Assembly: GCF_000797515.1 (NCBI RefSeq) | Contig: NZ_JSBN01000008.1 | Coordinates: forward strand, 1-64,000 | Length of the DNA: 64,000 nucleotides | Reading direction: 5' to 3' | Source: Sphingomonas sp. Ant H11 | Lineage (GTDB): Bacteria > Pseudomonadota > Alphaproteobacteria > Sphingomonadales > Sphingomonadaceae | Shown here: positions 40,507 through 52,134 of the stretch, piece by piece | Layout: the number at the start of each line of letters is the position of its first letter | Numbering within the stretch: position 1 is the first letter of the stretch | Position numbers and translations under genes: made by a program | The notes under the pieces: model-generated | What the model was told of the DNA's origin: nothing | Databases searched by the model: none | Seen by the model: the letters and a program-made list of their open reading frames with translations, nothing else

Positions 40507-40941
40507 CTAATCCTGGTGCTTGGTGTCGAGCCAGGAGCGGATCGCCCAGCCGGCTTTCTGCCCGAGAACATCGCCGAGCGGCGGCATATAGACCTTGCCG
40601 TCGCGCGCCGAGCCATGCTGGTAGCGATTGATGAACCACTCGTCGCCCGCTTCGCCGACATCGAGATAGCGCAGATCGGGCGCAATGCCGCCCGACATCG
40701 CTTCAAGGCCATGGCAGCGGGCGCAATTCTGGCCATATGCCGATTCGCCGATCTTGATCGCGGTCGCATTGCCGCGATACGGATTTTTGACGAGCCATGC
40801 CTCGCCAATGTCGGGCAGGGCGCTCGTGTCGACCGGTTGCGGCAGCACATTGCCATGCGCGAAGACCGCATTGCCGATCAGCGCGGTGGCAAGTCCCGTC
40901 GCCACAAGCAAAGCGAGCATCGACAGGCTGGGGATCTTCAT
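40507..40941 (-). CDS. pedF: Cytochrome c-550 PedF-like
   Basis: 144 residues from ATG 40941 with GGAGAGGAAG upstream. Signal peptide, then a single c-type heme site Cys73-Ala-Arg-Cys76-His77 and a distal Met in VYMPPLGD. The family is the electron acceptor for PQQ alcohol dehydrogenases. First gene of the unit pedF, binding protein, dehydrogenase; the regulon motif lies at 41016-41031. Confidence 0.9.
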   Translation of the reverse strand: MKIPSLSMLALLVATGLATALIGNAVFAHGNVLPQPVDTSALPDIGEAWLVKNPYRGNATAIKIGESAYGQNCARCHGLEAMSGGIAPDLRYLDVGEAGDEWFINRYQHGSARDGKVYMPPLGDVLGQKAGWAIRSWLDTKHQD

Positions 40942-41015
40942 CGGCTTCCTCTCCACGGCTTTCGCGGTCTTCGCGATTGAGTCGGGGGATGTAGGCGGGT
41001 GCAGGCCTGCGACCC

Positions 41016-41031
41016 TATTGCACTTAGGTAC
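41016..41031 (-). promoter_or_regulatory. PQQ-regulon motif, site C
   Basis: Plus strand TATTGCACTTAGGTAC, 12 of 16 matching the complement of site D. It lies 75 bases upstream of pedF. A partial copy, ATTGGACT, sits at 41050-41057 before the beta-propeller gene. Confidence 0.5.
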
Positions 41032-41068
41032 AGCATGCGCCCGCGCGCGATTGGACTAGACCCGTCTC

Positions 41069-42034
41069 ATGCGGATTTGTCTTACCCTGCCCTTGCTTTG
41101 CGCTCTCGCTTTCGGGGGGAGTGCGCGCGCCGAGACGGTCTACGTCTCCAATGAAAAGGGAAACAGTATCACCGTGATCGACGCGACGTCGCTCAAGGTC
41201 GTGGCGACCTGGCCGATCGGCAAGCGCCCGCGCGGCATCGTCCTCTCGCGCGACGGCAAGTTTCTCTATGTCTGCGCGAGCGACGACAATGCCGTGCAAG
41301 TCATCGACCGCGCGACGGGCAAGGTCGTCGCTGACTTGCCGTCGGGCGAGGACCCCGAGCAGTTCGCGCTATCGCCCGACGGTACCATGCTGTTCGCGGC
41401 GAACGAACGCGACGCTGCGGTGACCGCGATCGATGTCGCCAAGCATGTCGTCGCCTGGCAAGTCGATGTCGGGGTCGAACCCGAAGGGATGGCGGTCAGC
41501 CCCGACGGCAAGACGGTTGTCTCGACCTCGGAGACCGATGACTCGGTGCATTGGATCGATCTCGCCAGCCACAAGGACTTTGCGCAGACTGCGGTCGGGA
41601 TGCGCCCGCGCCACGCCGAATTCACCGCCGACGGCAAGGCGCTGTGGGTCAGTTCGGAAATCGGTGGCGAAGTGCAGATTCTCGACACGACCAGCCACGC
41701 GGTGACCAAAACGATCGCCTTCGCGCCCCCGGGGGTGTTCAAGGACAAGATCATGCCGGTCGGTATCCGCTTCACGCCCGACCGCAAGCAGGCCGTCGTC
41801 GCGTTGGGGCGCGCCGATACGCTTGCAATCGTCGACGTCGCGAGCGCGACGGTGACCGGATACATCCCGGTCGGGCGGCGCGTGTGGCACTCCGCGATCG
41901 ATGCCGCAGGGAGCCGCGTCTTTTCGGCCAATGGACTTTCGGACAATGTCTCGGTGGTCGATCTCGCGACCAAGGCCGTGATCGCGACGATTGCTGTGGG
42001 CCGCGCGCCCTGGGGCGTCGTCGTCGCGCCCTGA
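41069..42034 (+). CDS. PQQ-dependent catabolism-associated beta-propeller protein
   Basis: 321 residues with a signal peptide (cleavage near SARAE). Seven YVTN-type repeats are visible, for example VYVSNEKGNSITVID, LYVCASDDNAVQVID and LFAANERDAAVTAID. This is the secreted beta-propeller family found with PQQ-dependent catabolism. Exact role unknown; possible scaffold or sensor. Divergent from pedF. Confidence 0.88.
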   Translation: MRICLTLPLLCALAFGGSARAETVYVSNEKGNSITVIDATSLKVVATWPIGKRPRGIVLSRDGKFLYVCASDDNAVQVIDRATGKVVADLPSGEDPEQFALSPDGTMLFAANERDAAVTAIDVAKHVVAWQVDVGVEPEGMAVSPDGKTVVSTSETDDSVHWIDLASHKDFAQTAVGMRPRHAEFTADGKALWVSSEIGGEVQILDTTSHAVTKTIAFAPPGVFKDKIMPVGIRFTPDRKQAVVALGRADTLAIVDVASATVTGYIPVGRRVWHSAIDAAGSRVFSANGLSDNVSVVDLATKAVIATIAVGRAPWGVVVAP

Positions 42035-42052
42035 TCGGACGCCGCGCACCAC

Positions 42053-42068
42053 GCACCAAAGTCCAATT
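42053..42068 (+). promoter_or_regulatory. PQQ-regulon motif, site D
   Basis: GCACCAAAGTCCAATT, the best representative of the element, 77 bases upstream of the porin start. Confidence 0.6.
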
Positions 42069-42145
42069 CCCCGATCGCCGCCGCGGGCGCAGCGTTGGCG
42101 CACAGGCACCGCGAAAGGCGGGCCGCTATCAGGGGGAGGATATCC

Positions 42146-43573
42146 GTGAGGGGCACCACAACATTGCTGCAGGCGGTCTGCGCGGCCGCATTGCTGGCGG
42201 GCGCGACGCCCGCATTCGCGCAAGACGACACGACCAGCGCCCTGCTGCTGCGGCTGAAGGAGAAGGGCATCCTGACGCAGGCGGAATATGACGATCTGAT
42301 CGCGCGCAAGCCACCCGCCGCGCCACCCGCCCCACAACCCGCTGCAGTCGCGACCAACCCGACCGCCGAGCCGCAGACCGCAGCTGTCGCGCAGCTCGAC
42401 GACAAACGGCTGGTGCGGATGACGAGCAGCGGGATCGGCATGGAAGTCGGCGGCGTGACGGTGAAGTTCTCGGGCTCGGTCAACGCCTTCTATACGCATG
42501 ATTCGCCCGATAAGCGCCTTGCCGGCACGACGGTCGTCGGCGGTCTCGCCAATACCGGCCCGCAGAACAGTTCGGCGATCCGCAACGGGCTGCTGCCGGG
42601 CATCTTCGGGCTCGACGTGTCGACCAACCAGGGCGGCTGGGACATTGCCGCGCACTTCGGCTTCTATCCCGGCATCAACAGCAATTCGTACGGCGGCAAT
42701 GGTGCCAACGCCGCCGGTGCGCCAGTCGCGCTGGCGACCGCAGGGATCGATGCCCGGCAGACCTATATGACGATCGGCAAGCCGCATCTCGGCACCTTCA
42801 AGCTCGGGCGTGACATCGGCCTGTTCGGGTCCGATGCGATTCTGAACGATATCACCCTGCTGTCGGTCGGCACGCCGGGCAGCAATGCGGGCCCGTCGAA
42901 CACCTCGCTCGGGCGGATCGGGATCGGCTATATCTACACCGACTTCCAGCCGCAGATCACCTACACCACGCCCGTGTTCGGCGGCTTTCAGGCGTCGGCC
43001 GGAATCTTCCAGCCGTTGTCGACGCTGACGGGCGGGGCCGAGGTCAACGGCACGCCCGGTTTTCAGGGTAAGGTCACCTATGACTTCAAGGCCGACACAT
43101 TCACGGGTCACCTGTGGGCGTCGGGCATTACGCAGAAGCATGACGGCTTTGCCGGCGCGCCGAGCTATACCGGCAGCGGCTTCGATGTCGGTGGCAAGCT
43201 CGGCTATGGTCCGCTGAATGTGCTCGGTTATTATTATGGCGGGTCGGGGCTGGGGACGACGGCGCTGTTCGTCTTCTCGACCGATGCGCTCGGGCGCAAG
43301 CGTGACAGCAGCGGCTTTTACGGTCAGGCCAGCCTGACCTTCGACAAGTTCACGGTCGCGGGGAGCTATGGGCAGAGCAAGCTCGATCTCGCGCGTGGCG
43401 AGGTCAACCCGACGTTGCTCGACAAGAATAGCAGCTGGGTTGGACAGCTACGCTACGGCCTGACGAGCTGGGTTACGCTGCTCGCCGAATATATCCATAC
43501 CAAGGCGGAGGCGCAGGGCCCGAACGAGGCCAAGTCCAATACCGTATCGGTCGGGTCGATCCTGTTCTTCTAA
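42146..43573 (+). CDS. Outer-membrane porin
   Basis: 475 residues. Start GTG 42146 is fixed by AGGGGGAGG six bases upstream. Signal peptide to PAFAQ, then a short coiled region (LKEKGILTQAEYDDL), a proline-rich linker, and a beta-barrel with alternating hydrophobic strands that ends with Phe (VGSILFF). Resembles gram-negative trimeric porins of the DcaP or O/P type. Probably admits the alcohol substrate. First gene of a porin-TonB receptor-acs group. Confidence 0.85.
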   Translation: MRGTTTLLQAVCAAALLAGATPAFAQDDTTSALLLRLKEKGILTQAEYDDLIARKPPAAPPAPQPAAVATNPTAEPQTAAVAQLDDKRLVRMTSSGIGMEVGGVTVKFSGSVNAFYTHDSPDKRLAGTTVVGGLANTGPQNSSAIRNGLLPGIFGLDVSTNQGGWDIAAHFGFYPGINSNSYGGNGANAAGAPVALATAGIDARQTYMTIGKPHLGTFKLGRDIGLFGSDAILNDITLLSVGTPGSNAGPSNTSLGRIGIGYIYTDFQPQITYTTPVFGGFQASAGIFQPLSTLTGGAEVNGTPGFQGKVTYDFKADTFTGHLWASGITQKHDGFAGAPSYTGSGFDVGGKLGYGPLNVLGYYYGGSGLGTTALFVFSTDALGRKRDSSGFYGQASLTFDKFTVAGSYGQSKLDLARGEVNPTLLDKNSSWVGQLRYGLTSWVTLLAEYIHTKAEAQGPNEAKSNTVSVGSILFF

Positions 43574-43654
43574 TTGTGCAACTATGCGGTGGCGGGGGGC
43601 GGTTCGATCGAACCCATCTCGCCACCCGTCCTATTTTGAAAGCGCCGGCCCGTC

Positions 43655-45663
43655 ATGCGTCGCTCGTCATTCCTTCCGTTGCTGGCGTTGGTGGTTCCAT
43701 CGTCTGCGCTCGCGCAGCAAAGCCCCGCACCGTCTGCCGATCCCGCCGATATCGTGGTGCTCGGCCAGCCGCTTCCGCTTCCGCCGGGGATGCCGGCCTA
43801 TGGCTCGGTAACGATCGGCCGTTCGCGCTTGACCAGCGATGCGACTGGGCGGGTCGAGGACGTGCTGCTCGACGTTGCGGGGTTCCAGCAATTCCGCCGA
43901 TCGGACAGTCGCTCGGCCAACCCTTCGGCGCAGGGTGTGACGTTGCGCGCGCTCGGCGGCAATGCGTCGAGCCGCGCGCTTGTGCTGCTCGACGGTGTCC
44001 CGCTGGCCGATCCGTTCTTCGGGTACATTCCCTTCAATGCGATCTCGGCGGATCGGCTCGCTGGCGTGCGCGTGACGCGCGGCGGCGGCGCGGGTGCGTT
44101 CGGTGCCGGTGCCGTCGCGGGGACAATCGAGCTGGCGAGTGCGACCCGCCACGACCTGCCGACGATTGCGGCGGAGGCCTTCTACGGCAGCAACAACGCG
44201 CAGGAAGTGTCGGCAAGTGTCTCGCCCGATATTGGCGGCGGGTTCGTCAGCGTGTCGGGCAAGTTCGAGCGCGGCGACGGTTTTTACACCACGCCGCCAT
44301 CCCAGTTCACCGCCGCGACCGTCCGCGCGCGCTACCGGGATGGATCGGGCACCATTCGCGCGGTCGTGCCGATCGATGCGCAGACCGAACTCCAGGTGCG
44401 CGGTCTGCTGTATCGCGACGAGCGGACGCTCCGCTTTGTGGGCGCGAACAGCAGCAGCGAGGGGGAGGATGCCAGCGTCCGGCTAATCCATCGCGGGGAT
44501 TGGGCGATCGATGCGCTGGCATATGTCCAGGCGCGCAATTTTTCCAACCGCGTAATCAGCGCGACCAGCTTCAAGCTCACGCTCGACCAGCGCAACACGC
44601 CGGCGACGGGGGTTGGCGGCAAGATCGAGCTGCGCCCGCCGGTCGGGGCCGACCATGTTCTGCGCATCGGTGCCGATGTCCGGCTCGGCGACGGCGAATT
44701 GTACGAAGACGCCTATGCCGCGAGCGGCGCGGTCACCGCGCGGCGCAATGCCGGGGGCCATACCAGCACGACCGGTCTGTTCGTCGAGGATGACTGGACG
44801 CTCGGGCGACTGGTGCTGACCGCCGGTGTTCGTGGCGATCGCTGGACGATCACCCAGGGCTTCTTCCACGAGGCCAGCGCGACAGGCGCGACGACCACCG
44901 ACACGCGCTATCACGACCGTCATGGGTTTGAGGGCACCGGGCGCGCGGGCGCGCTGTTCCACGCGAGCGACGCACTCGCGCTGCGCGCGGCGGGTTATAC
45001 CGGCTTCCGCTTGCCGACGCTCAACGAACTCTATCGCCCGTTTGTGGTTTTCCCGATTACCACGCAAGCTAATGCGGCGCTCGGGCTCGAACGGCTGCGC
45101 GGAGCCGAGGCCGGGCTCGACCTCACGCCGGTCGCTGGCGTCACCCTCGGCATCACCGGCTTCTACAACCGCCTCGACGGCGCGATCGCCAACGTCACGA
45201 TCGGGCCCAATCTGCGCCAACGCCGCAACGTCGATGCGATCGTCGCCAAGGGGATCGAGCTCACCGCGCGGGCCGCGCGCGGGCGCTTTTCGGTCGATGG
45301 CTCCTATGCGTTCAGCGACAGCCGGGTCCACGCATCGGGTGCATCGCGACAGCTTGATGGCTTCATCCCGGCGCAGAGCCCGCGGCACAGCGGCAGCGCG
45401 ACGCTCGCCTGGGCATCGCCGCGTGGTTTCGCCGCCTCGCTCACCGCGCGCTATGTCGGCAAGCAATATGAGGACGATCTGCAGACCGACGTGCTCCCGT
45501 CCGCGACGACGCTCGACGGGGTGCTCACACTGCCCGTCGCCAGGCGTGTGGCGGTCGTCCTGCGCGGCGAAAATCTTTCCGACGAAACGGTGATCACCCG
45601 CAACGCGGCGGGATCGATCGACGTCGGCACCCCGCGCACGCTGTGGATCGGCGTGCGCTTGCG

Positions 45664-45667
<4 letters not shown>
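43655..45667 (+). CDS. TonB-dependent receptor, compact (670 residues)
   Basis: Intact. Signal peptide ([21 protein letters not shown] split by the cleavage region), plug with [26 protein letters not shown] and [21 protein letters not shown], and a barrel ending [14 protein letters not shown]. At 670 residues it is in the range of vitamin B12, metal-chelate and PQQ (PqqU/YncD) receptors. Placement between the porin and acs in a PQQ regulon without pqq genes makes PQQ or a lanthanide chelate possible ligands. That is inference. Confidence 0.85.
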
Positions 45668-47617
<1,950 letters not shown>

Positions 47618-47685
47618 CACACGCGTCTCGCCGTGTTTCCTCGCAAAAGAGAGCGCTCCGTGTGCGCAGGAGCCTATGCGGAGCG

Positions 47686-48634
47686 TCAGCGCCCTGCGTC
47701 GATCCGGGGCAGGAGCTCGGCCTCAAGCCCCGGATAGAGATGAGCGACGGAGCGCTGCAGTTCGTAGCGCGCGGCCTGCAGCGTCGCGAAACGTGCCGGG
47801 ATCATGACGTTGCCCGCCGCGACATTGTCATCGCCGGCGATGACCGACGCGCGCAGTGTGGCGGCGAGCCAGTCGAGCCAGTCGCGCGTCTGGACGATCG
47901 CAGTGGCGGGGGGTGGGATCGACCGGGCCATGTCCCGGCACGACGCGCTTGTGACCCAACGCTTCGAGCGTCTTCAGCGAATCGTGCCATTTCTCCAGGT
48001 CGGCATGTGGGGTGGAGGGCGCGCGATCATGGAACACGAGGTCGCCTGCGATCAGCGTTCCGCTCGCTTCGTCGAGGATCGCGAGGTCGGCCGGGCTGTG
48101 TCCCGCCAGCGGGAGCAGTCGAAACCGCCGTGCCCCGAATGTTTCGTGATCGGCCGTCAGGATCGCGCCCGGCGGCGTGAATTCGGTCCCGCGCATCCAA
48201 TCGCCGAGCAGCCGGTACATCCCATCAGAAAAGCCGGCACCCTCGCTCTTCAAGAGGTTCGCCAATTGTGGCGTGGCCGCGACGATCCCGGGCGCGAAAG
48301 CGGCGGCACCATAAATATGGTCGGGGTGGAGATGGGTCAGATAGACGCGAACCACCGGCTGGCCGGTCAGCGCTTGGGCCGCCTGCTTGAGCGCGACGCC
48401 ATAGCGCAGCGACGGGCCGCAATCGACGAGCACGGTCCCGCCCTCGGTTGCGAGAATCGTGATATTGGCGATCGCGCCACCATTGGCCATCGCGATCGGC
48501 GCATCGACGCCTCGCACGACCCACAGCCCATCGGCAACCTTCTCGGGAATGATCCGATAGGCGAGCGGCTGGGCGCGGGCCGGCAGCGCGATCGCGCCAA
48601 GCAGACCCGCCAATGCGATCCGGCGATCGATCAT
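47686..48634 (-). CDS. Quinoprotein-associated metallo-beta-lactamase-fold hydrolase, frameshifted
   Basis: About 315 residues. RR-containing signal peptide, zinc motif [10 protein letters not shown], then [14 protein letters not shown] and VPGHG. One extra base in a run of six C (minus strand, near 47905) breaks the frame after [11 protein letters not shown]; the tail [14 protein letters not shown] continues to 47686. This matches the zinc metallohydrolases of quinoprotein relay systems (SoxH-like). Its ATG abuts the SoxYZ-like stop. Confidence 0.85.
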
Positions 48635-49432
48635 CTAGCGGACCGCGGCCAGCGCGGGTGTCGCCTCGCGCACCGCGAGCGACCCGTCATAGCGGATCCC
48701 GTTGGTGTCGCTGGCGCGCACGGCCACCGTCTCGCCCGCTGCTGTCTCGGCGATGATCGAGATCGTCGGATCCTCGGCGACCGACGCCTCGATCCGCATC
48801 GTTCCGTATGCCTTGCCCGCCCCGCTCAGGGTGAGCGTGTCGAGATTGTACGTCGGGATGTTCGCGACGAAGCCGGTATCCATCGGGTGGCGGAAGGCCA
48901 CCCGGATGTGTGTGCCGTCGGCCCCGCGCACCGCGACACCGCGGACTTCGCCGAGATGGTCTGCCCAATCGCCCCTGACACGACTTGTCGGCGGGGTCGA
49001 GCAGCCCCCGCCCGCTGCATCGATCCAGCCGCCGCCGACGAGCCAACTGCCATCGGCGAGCTGCACCGCACCGCGCACCGGGGTGCGCTGGTCGAGCTTG
49101 ATTCGCGTCGCAAGAAACGCCCGGGCACCGGCGAGCGTATAATCGATCGCAAGCGGAATTGGGTTAAGGTCGGCGAACAGCAGGATACGCTTCACCCCCT
49201 CAATGCCGCGCGCGTCGACTGTCACGGGAAAGCTGGTCTGGTTTTCGGCGATTTCGGGAAAGATCACATGAACGCGATCGTCGAAGCGGACGGGGTCGTT
49301 GCCGAACAGCGTGTCGCCCAATCGCTGCCACATCGGCGATCCGAGCGGATCGGCGGGCAGGGTCGCGTGCGCCGGTAGCGGTGCCAGCGCCAGCAATAGC
49401 CCCCCGATCCAGGGTAGCGACGATACGACCAT
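48635..49432 (-). CDS. Quinoprotein dehydrogenase-associated SoxYZ-like carrier
   Basis: 265 residues from ATG 49432 (GGGAGAAG upstream). Signal peptide, SoxY-like domain (DRVHVIFPEIAENQTSFPV) with Cys in GGCSTPP, then a SoxZ-like immunoglobulin fold (THIRVAFRHPMDTGF). In Sox systems the carrier Cys holds the sulfur intermediate; in the quinoprotein variant the cargo is unknown. Co-transcribed with the metallohydrolase and divergent from the CxxCW gene. Confidence 0.87.
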   Translation of the reverse strand: MVVSSLPWIGGLLLALAPLPAHATLPADPLGSPMWQRLGDTLFGNDPVRFDDRVHVIFPEIAENQTSFPVTVDARGIEGVKRILLFADLNPIPLAIDYTLAGARAFLATRIKLDQRTPVRGAVQLADGSWLVGGGWIDAAGGGCSTPPTSRVRGDWADHLGEVRGVAVRGADGTHIRVAFRHPMDTGFVANIPTYNLDTLTLSGAGKAYGTMRIEASVAEDPTISIIAETAAGETVAVRASDTNGIRYDGSLAVREATPALAAVR

Positions 49433-49478
49433 AATCTTCTCCCAAAGCACAGCTTAGCAGCGCGGCGACGCCTGCTAC

Positions 49479-49494
49479 TATGCGACTTTGGGCC
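49479..49494 (-). promoter_or_regulatory. PQQ-regulon motif, site E
   Basis: Plus strand TATGCGACTTTGGGCC, sharing the GACTTTGG core with site D (11 of 16). It lies 47 bases upstream of the SoxYZ-like gene and 17 bases before the CxxCW gene. Confidence 0.45.
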
Positions 49495-49510
49495 AAGCGG
49501 AGCGTTGCGG

Positions 49511-50074
49511 ATGCGAAGGGCAATCATGCTTGCGGTGGCAGTGCTAGCCTCGACCGGGGGTGTGGTACAGGCCGACTCCCGCCCCCCCAGCCGAAGCCCC
49601 ACTGTTCGATCCGATTACAGGTTATCGAATGAGCCATTATCGCGGCGTGATCCCTTCAATCCCCGAAGGTGTCAGGCGCGTCGACGTCGCGCAGGCACAT
49701 GCCTTGTGGCGGGCGGGTGCCATTTTTATCGACGTCAATCCTGCACCCGGTGCGCTCCGCGACGTCGAGACCGGACGATGGAGTCTTGCCGAGCCGCATG
49801 CCTCGATCCCAGGCGCGCATTGGTTCGCCGAGAGCGGGCGCGGCGAACTCGACCCCGGGATCGAGCAAGCCATGCTGCTCGCGTGCGCCGTCTGGCTGCC
49901 CGGCACCCCCATCGCCCGCTTGTCGTGTTCTGCCAGGCCGATTGCTGGATGAGCTGGAACGCCGCACTGCGCCTGCATCGCGCAGGGCTGCCCGACATAC
50001 GCTGGTTCGCCGACGGGCTCGACGGTTGGAAGGAGGCGGGCTTTGCCGTGACGCTGACGGTTCCAGCGGGATGA
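49511..50074 (+). CDS. PQQ-dependent catabolism-associated CxxCW protein, two frameshifts
   Basis: About 187 residues. Signal peptide from ATG 49511, then PAEAPLFDPITGYR, a rhodanese-like fold (AGAIFIDVNPAP) and the diagnostic CQADCW in LVVFCQADCWMSWNA. Frames change near 49585 (one C too many in C7) and near 49912 (one C too few in GGCACCCCCATC). Rhodanese-like proteins of this family accompany quinoprotein catabolism; the reaction is unknown. Divergent from the SoxYZ-like gene. Confidence 0.83.
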   Translation: MRRAIMLAVAVLASTGGVVQADSRPPSRSPTVRSDYRLSNEPLSRRDPFNPRRCQARRRRAGTCLVAGGCHFYRRQSCTRCAPRRRDRTMESCRAACLDPRRALVRRERARRTRPRDRASHAARVRRLAARHPHRPLVVFCQADCWMSWNAALRLHRAGLPDIRWFADGLDGWKEAGFAVTLTVPAG

Positions 50075-50094
50075 ACCGAATTTTATGGAGTGTC

Positions 50095-50380
50095 GCTTGG
50101 ACCTGCGATGGTTCGTCAGGCGCGCAAGAGAGACGCCAGTCGTGCCACTCGACGCCGGTGTCCTGGCACCCGGCATTCCCGGCTGTAGTCGTCGATGACG
50201 CTGAGCAGGCAGCGCCGCCGCCCATTGAGTACGATGACCAGCGAATACGAACGAGCGTACCAAAGGGCGGCCCTGGACTTCATGCGGATGGCTGCAGCCG
50301 CGTCGCTGCCGTTCTTTGGAACTCCCAACGCGTGCCGTATCGATAATCGAGCCTGTACGCATGCGCCCGTGCCGGATCAT
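50095..50380 (-). mobile_element. Degenerate transposase fragments
   Basis: The minus strand encodes [11 protein letters not shown] (about 50173-50215) and, in another frame, CQDTGVEWH (50142-50168). Both are pieces of an IS3-type OrfB (compare VIDDYSREC and CQETGVEWH in the intact copy at 16 kb), joined with the middle deleted. Upstream on the same strand GRMRTGSIIDTA resembles an IS5-type transposase. No complete gene or ends are visible. Confidence 0.5.
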
Positions 50381-50457
50381 CCACCGACGTGCCGCATCAT
50401 CCGTATTTTTGTCTTCGTTGCGAATCGTCTGGAATCATTGCGACAAAACGGCACACT

Positions 50458-51408
50458 ATGCCGGTTATGAACGACGCCGCGATCGACCAGATTCTTGCTG
50501 CGCTCGCGGTGAACGTGAAGGAGTTCGCAGTCTGCGAGTTCACCGCGACCTCGGCGATTGAAATCAAGCAGCTCGACAAGATCGAGGTCCACTTCATTCT
50601 CGCGGGTACGCTCTATCTCGGCCTCGCCGACGGCGCGTGCATCGAGGCACCGGTGGGCAGCGTGGTCCTGGTACCGGCATATATCGATCAGGTGATCGGC
50701 GGTTCGGCCACGCCCTCCAAGATCCTCACTTCGCAGGAGACATGCAGCAGGCGGCGCGACGGCTTGATGCACTACGACGCTACGATGGGAAGCCCGGGCA
50801 GCGTCGTTGTCGCCTGCGGCCAGATCAAGGCCGACATCGGTGGATCGTTCGGGCCGTTCGAGGGGCTGAAAGAGCCGATCTGTTCGTATGTCGCCGATGA
50901 ACCGGTCGTTGGCGTCGCCTTCTCGACGATCCTTCGTGAAACAGGCGTCGCGGCACTGGGGAGCAAAGCACTCATCGGATCGCTGATGAAGGCGTGCCTG
51001 ATCCTGGCATTGCGCCGATCCGCTCAGGACCGTGGCTCGCGGGAAGTCCTCCCCGGCCTGTTCGAGCGGCCGTCCCTGGCGCGGGCGGTGGCGCGGGTCG
51101 TCGAGGATCCGGCCTCACATCATAGTCTGGCCGATCTTGCCCGCGCGGCCGGCATGAGCAGGTCCAAATTCGCGAAAGTCTTTGCGGAGACGGTTGGGTC
51201 GCCGCCGATGGAGTTCGTGAACCGCGCACGTCTCGACAAAGCGCGGCAGCTCGTCTTGTCGACGGACCTTTCGATCTCCGACATCGCCAATCATGCGGGC
51301 TTCGCCAGCCGCAGCCATTTCAGTCGCAGCTTTCGCAACGCATTCGGCATCGATCCGACGCGCATGCGCCGGAACGGCCTGAACGGGGATGCCCAGGATG
51401 CGCAATGA
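50458..51408 (+). CDS. AraC-family transcriptional regulator
   Basis: 316 residues from ATG 50458 (ATG 50467 is an alternative). N-terminal cupin-type ligand domain (DKIEVHFILAGTLYLGL, VGSVVLVPAY) of the AraC_binding type, then two C-terminal HTH motifs (SLADLARAAGMSRSKFAKVF and LSISDIANHAGFASRSHFSR). Stands alone between the transposase debris and the bufferin region; target unknown. Confidence 0.88.
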   Translation: MPVMNDAAIDQILAALAVNVKEFAVCEFTATSAIEIKQLDKIEVHFILAGTLYLGLADGACIEAPVGSVVLVPAYIDQVIGGSATPSKILTSQETCSRRRDGLMHYDATMGSPGSVVVACGQIKADIGGSFGPFEGLKEPICSYVADEPVVGVAFSTILRETGVAALGSKALIGSLMKACLILALRRSAQDRGSREVLPGLFERPSLARAVARVVEDPASHHSLADLARAAGMSRSKFAKVFAETVGSPPMEFVNRARLDKARQLVLSTDLSISDIANHAGFASRSHFSRSFRNAFGIDPTRMRRNGLNGDAQDAQ

Positions 51409-51490
51409 GCGAAAGTTTTCGGCAGTGAGAGCACGACGCATATCGGTGGCGGGCAAAAAGACCCCACGCGTTTTTATTTTGGGCGAGGCT

Positions 51491-51516
51491 GTAACCGTCC
51501 AGCCGGTTCCGCCGAA
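51491..51516 (+). promoter_or_regulatory. SigF-like ECF promoter before the sigma factor gene
   Basis: GTAACC at 51491-51496, 16-base spacer, CGAA at 51513-51516. Same form as the Caulobacter SigF promoter (GTAACC/CGAA). It would make the sigma factor autoregulated. Confidence 0.75.
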
Positions 51517-51597
51517 TGACGGGACGTGCAACCCCACCTTCGTCTTGCGGTTCAACGATCGGCCAGCGCTGCGGTCCTGGTGCCGGGGAGCTCGTCG

Positions 51598-52134
51598 ATG
51601 AGCGAGACCGCGGACCAATGGGGTCAATTGATGGCTGCGGCCCAAGAGGGGCATGCCGCCGCCTATCGGCGGCTGCTGGACGAGATCAGGCATTGGCTGA
51701 AGGGTTTTTACGCACGCCGCCTTCCCCCCGCTATGGTGGACGATGCCGTTCAGGACACGTTGATTGCAATCCACGAAAAACGGCACACCTACGACCCGGA
51801 AAGGCCGTTCAAGCCGTGGCTGATGGCGGTCGCCCGGTACAAATGGATCGATCGCCTGCGGTCGATGAGCCGCTCCCGGACCGAGGAACTCCCTGAAGAG
51901 ATCGCTGTTGAGGACCATGAGCGCAACGTGACCAGCTCGGTGATTTTGGCGCGGTTGATGACCGAGTTGAAACCCGCACAGGCCGAAGCGATTCGGCTCG
52001 TGAAAATCGAGGGTTTTTCGGTTGAGGAAGCCTCCGAAAGGACCGGCCAGTCCGGATCCCTTATCAAGGTGAATATCCACCGGGGGCTGGCGCGGTTAGC
52101 CATGATTGTTCAGAAGCAAGCCGATGTCGAATGA
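51598..52134 (+). CDS. ECF sigma factor, SigF-like
   Basis: 178 residues from ATG 51598 with GGGGAG seven bases upstream. Region 2 (AVQDTLIAIHEKRHTYDP, PFKPWLMAVARYKWIDRLR) and region 4 (LKPAQAEAIRLVKIEGFSVEEAS, SGSLIKVNIHRGL) are complete. It overlaps the NrsF gene by 11 bases. In Caulobacter the equivalent SigF-NrsF pair responds to heavy metals and drives bufferin genes. All five matching promoters here lie within 8 kb. Confidence 0.9.
   Translation: MSETADQWGQLMAAAQEGHAAAYRRLLDEIRHWLKGFYARRLPPAMVDDAVQDTLIAIHEKRHTYDPERPFKPWLMAVARYKWIDRLRSMSRSRTEELPEEIAVEDHERNVTSSVILARLMTELKPAQAEAIRLVKIEGFSVEEASERTGQSGSLIKVNIHRGLARLAMIVQKQADVE

Noticed and set aside
41369..43141. 590-residue minus-strand frame opposite the beta-propeller and porin genes
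   Set aside because: Crosses two well-supported sense genes; Arg-rich shadow.
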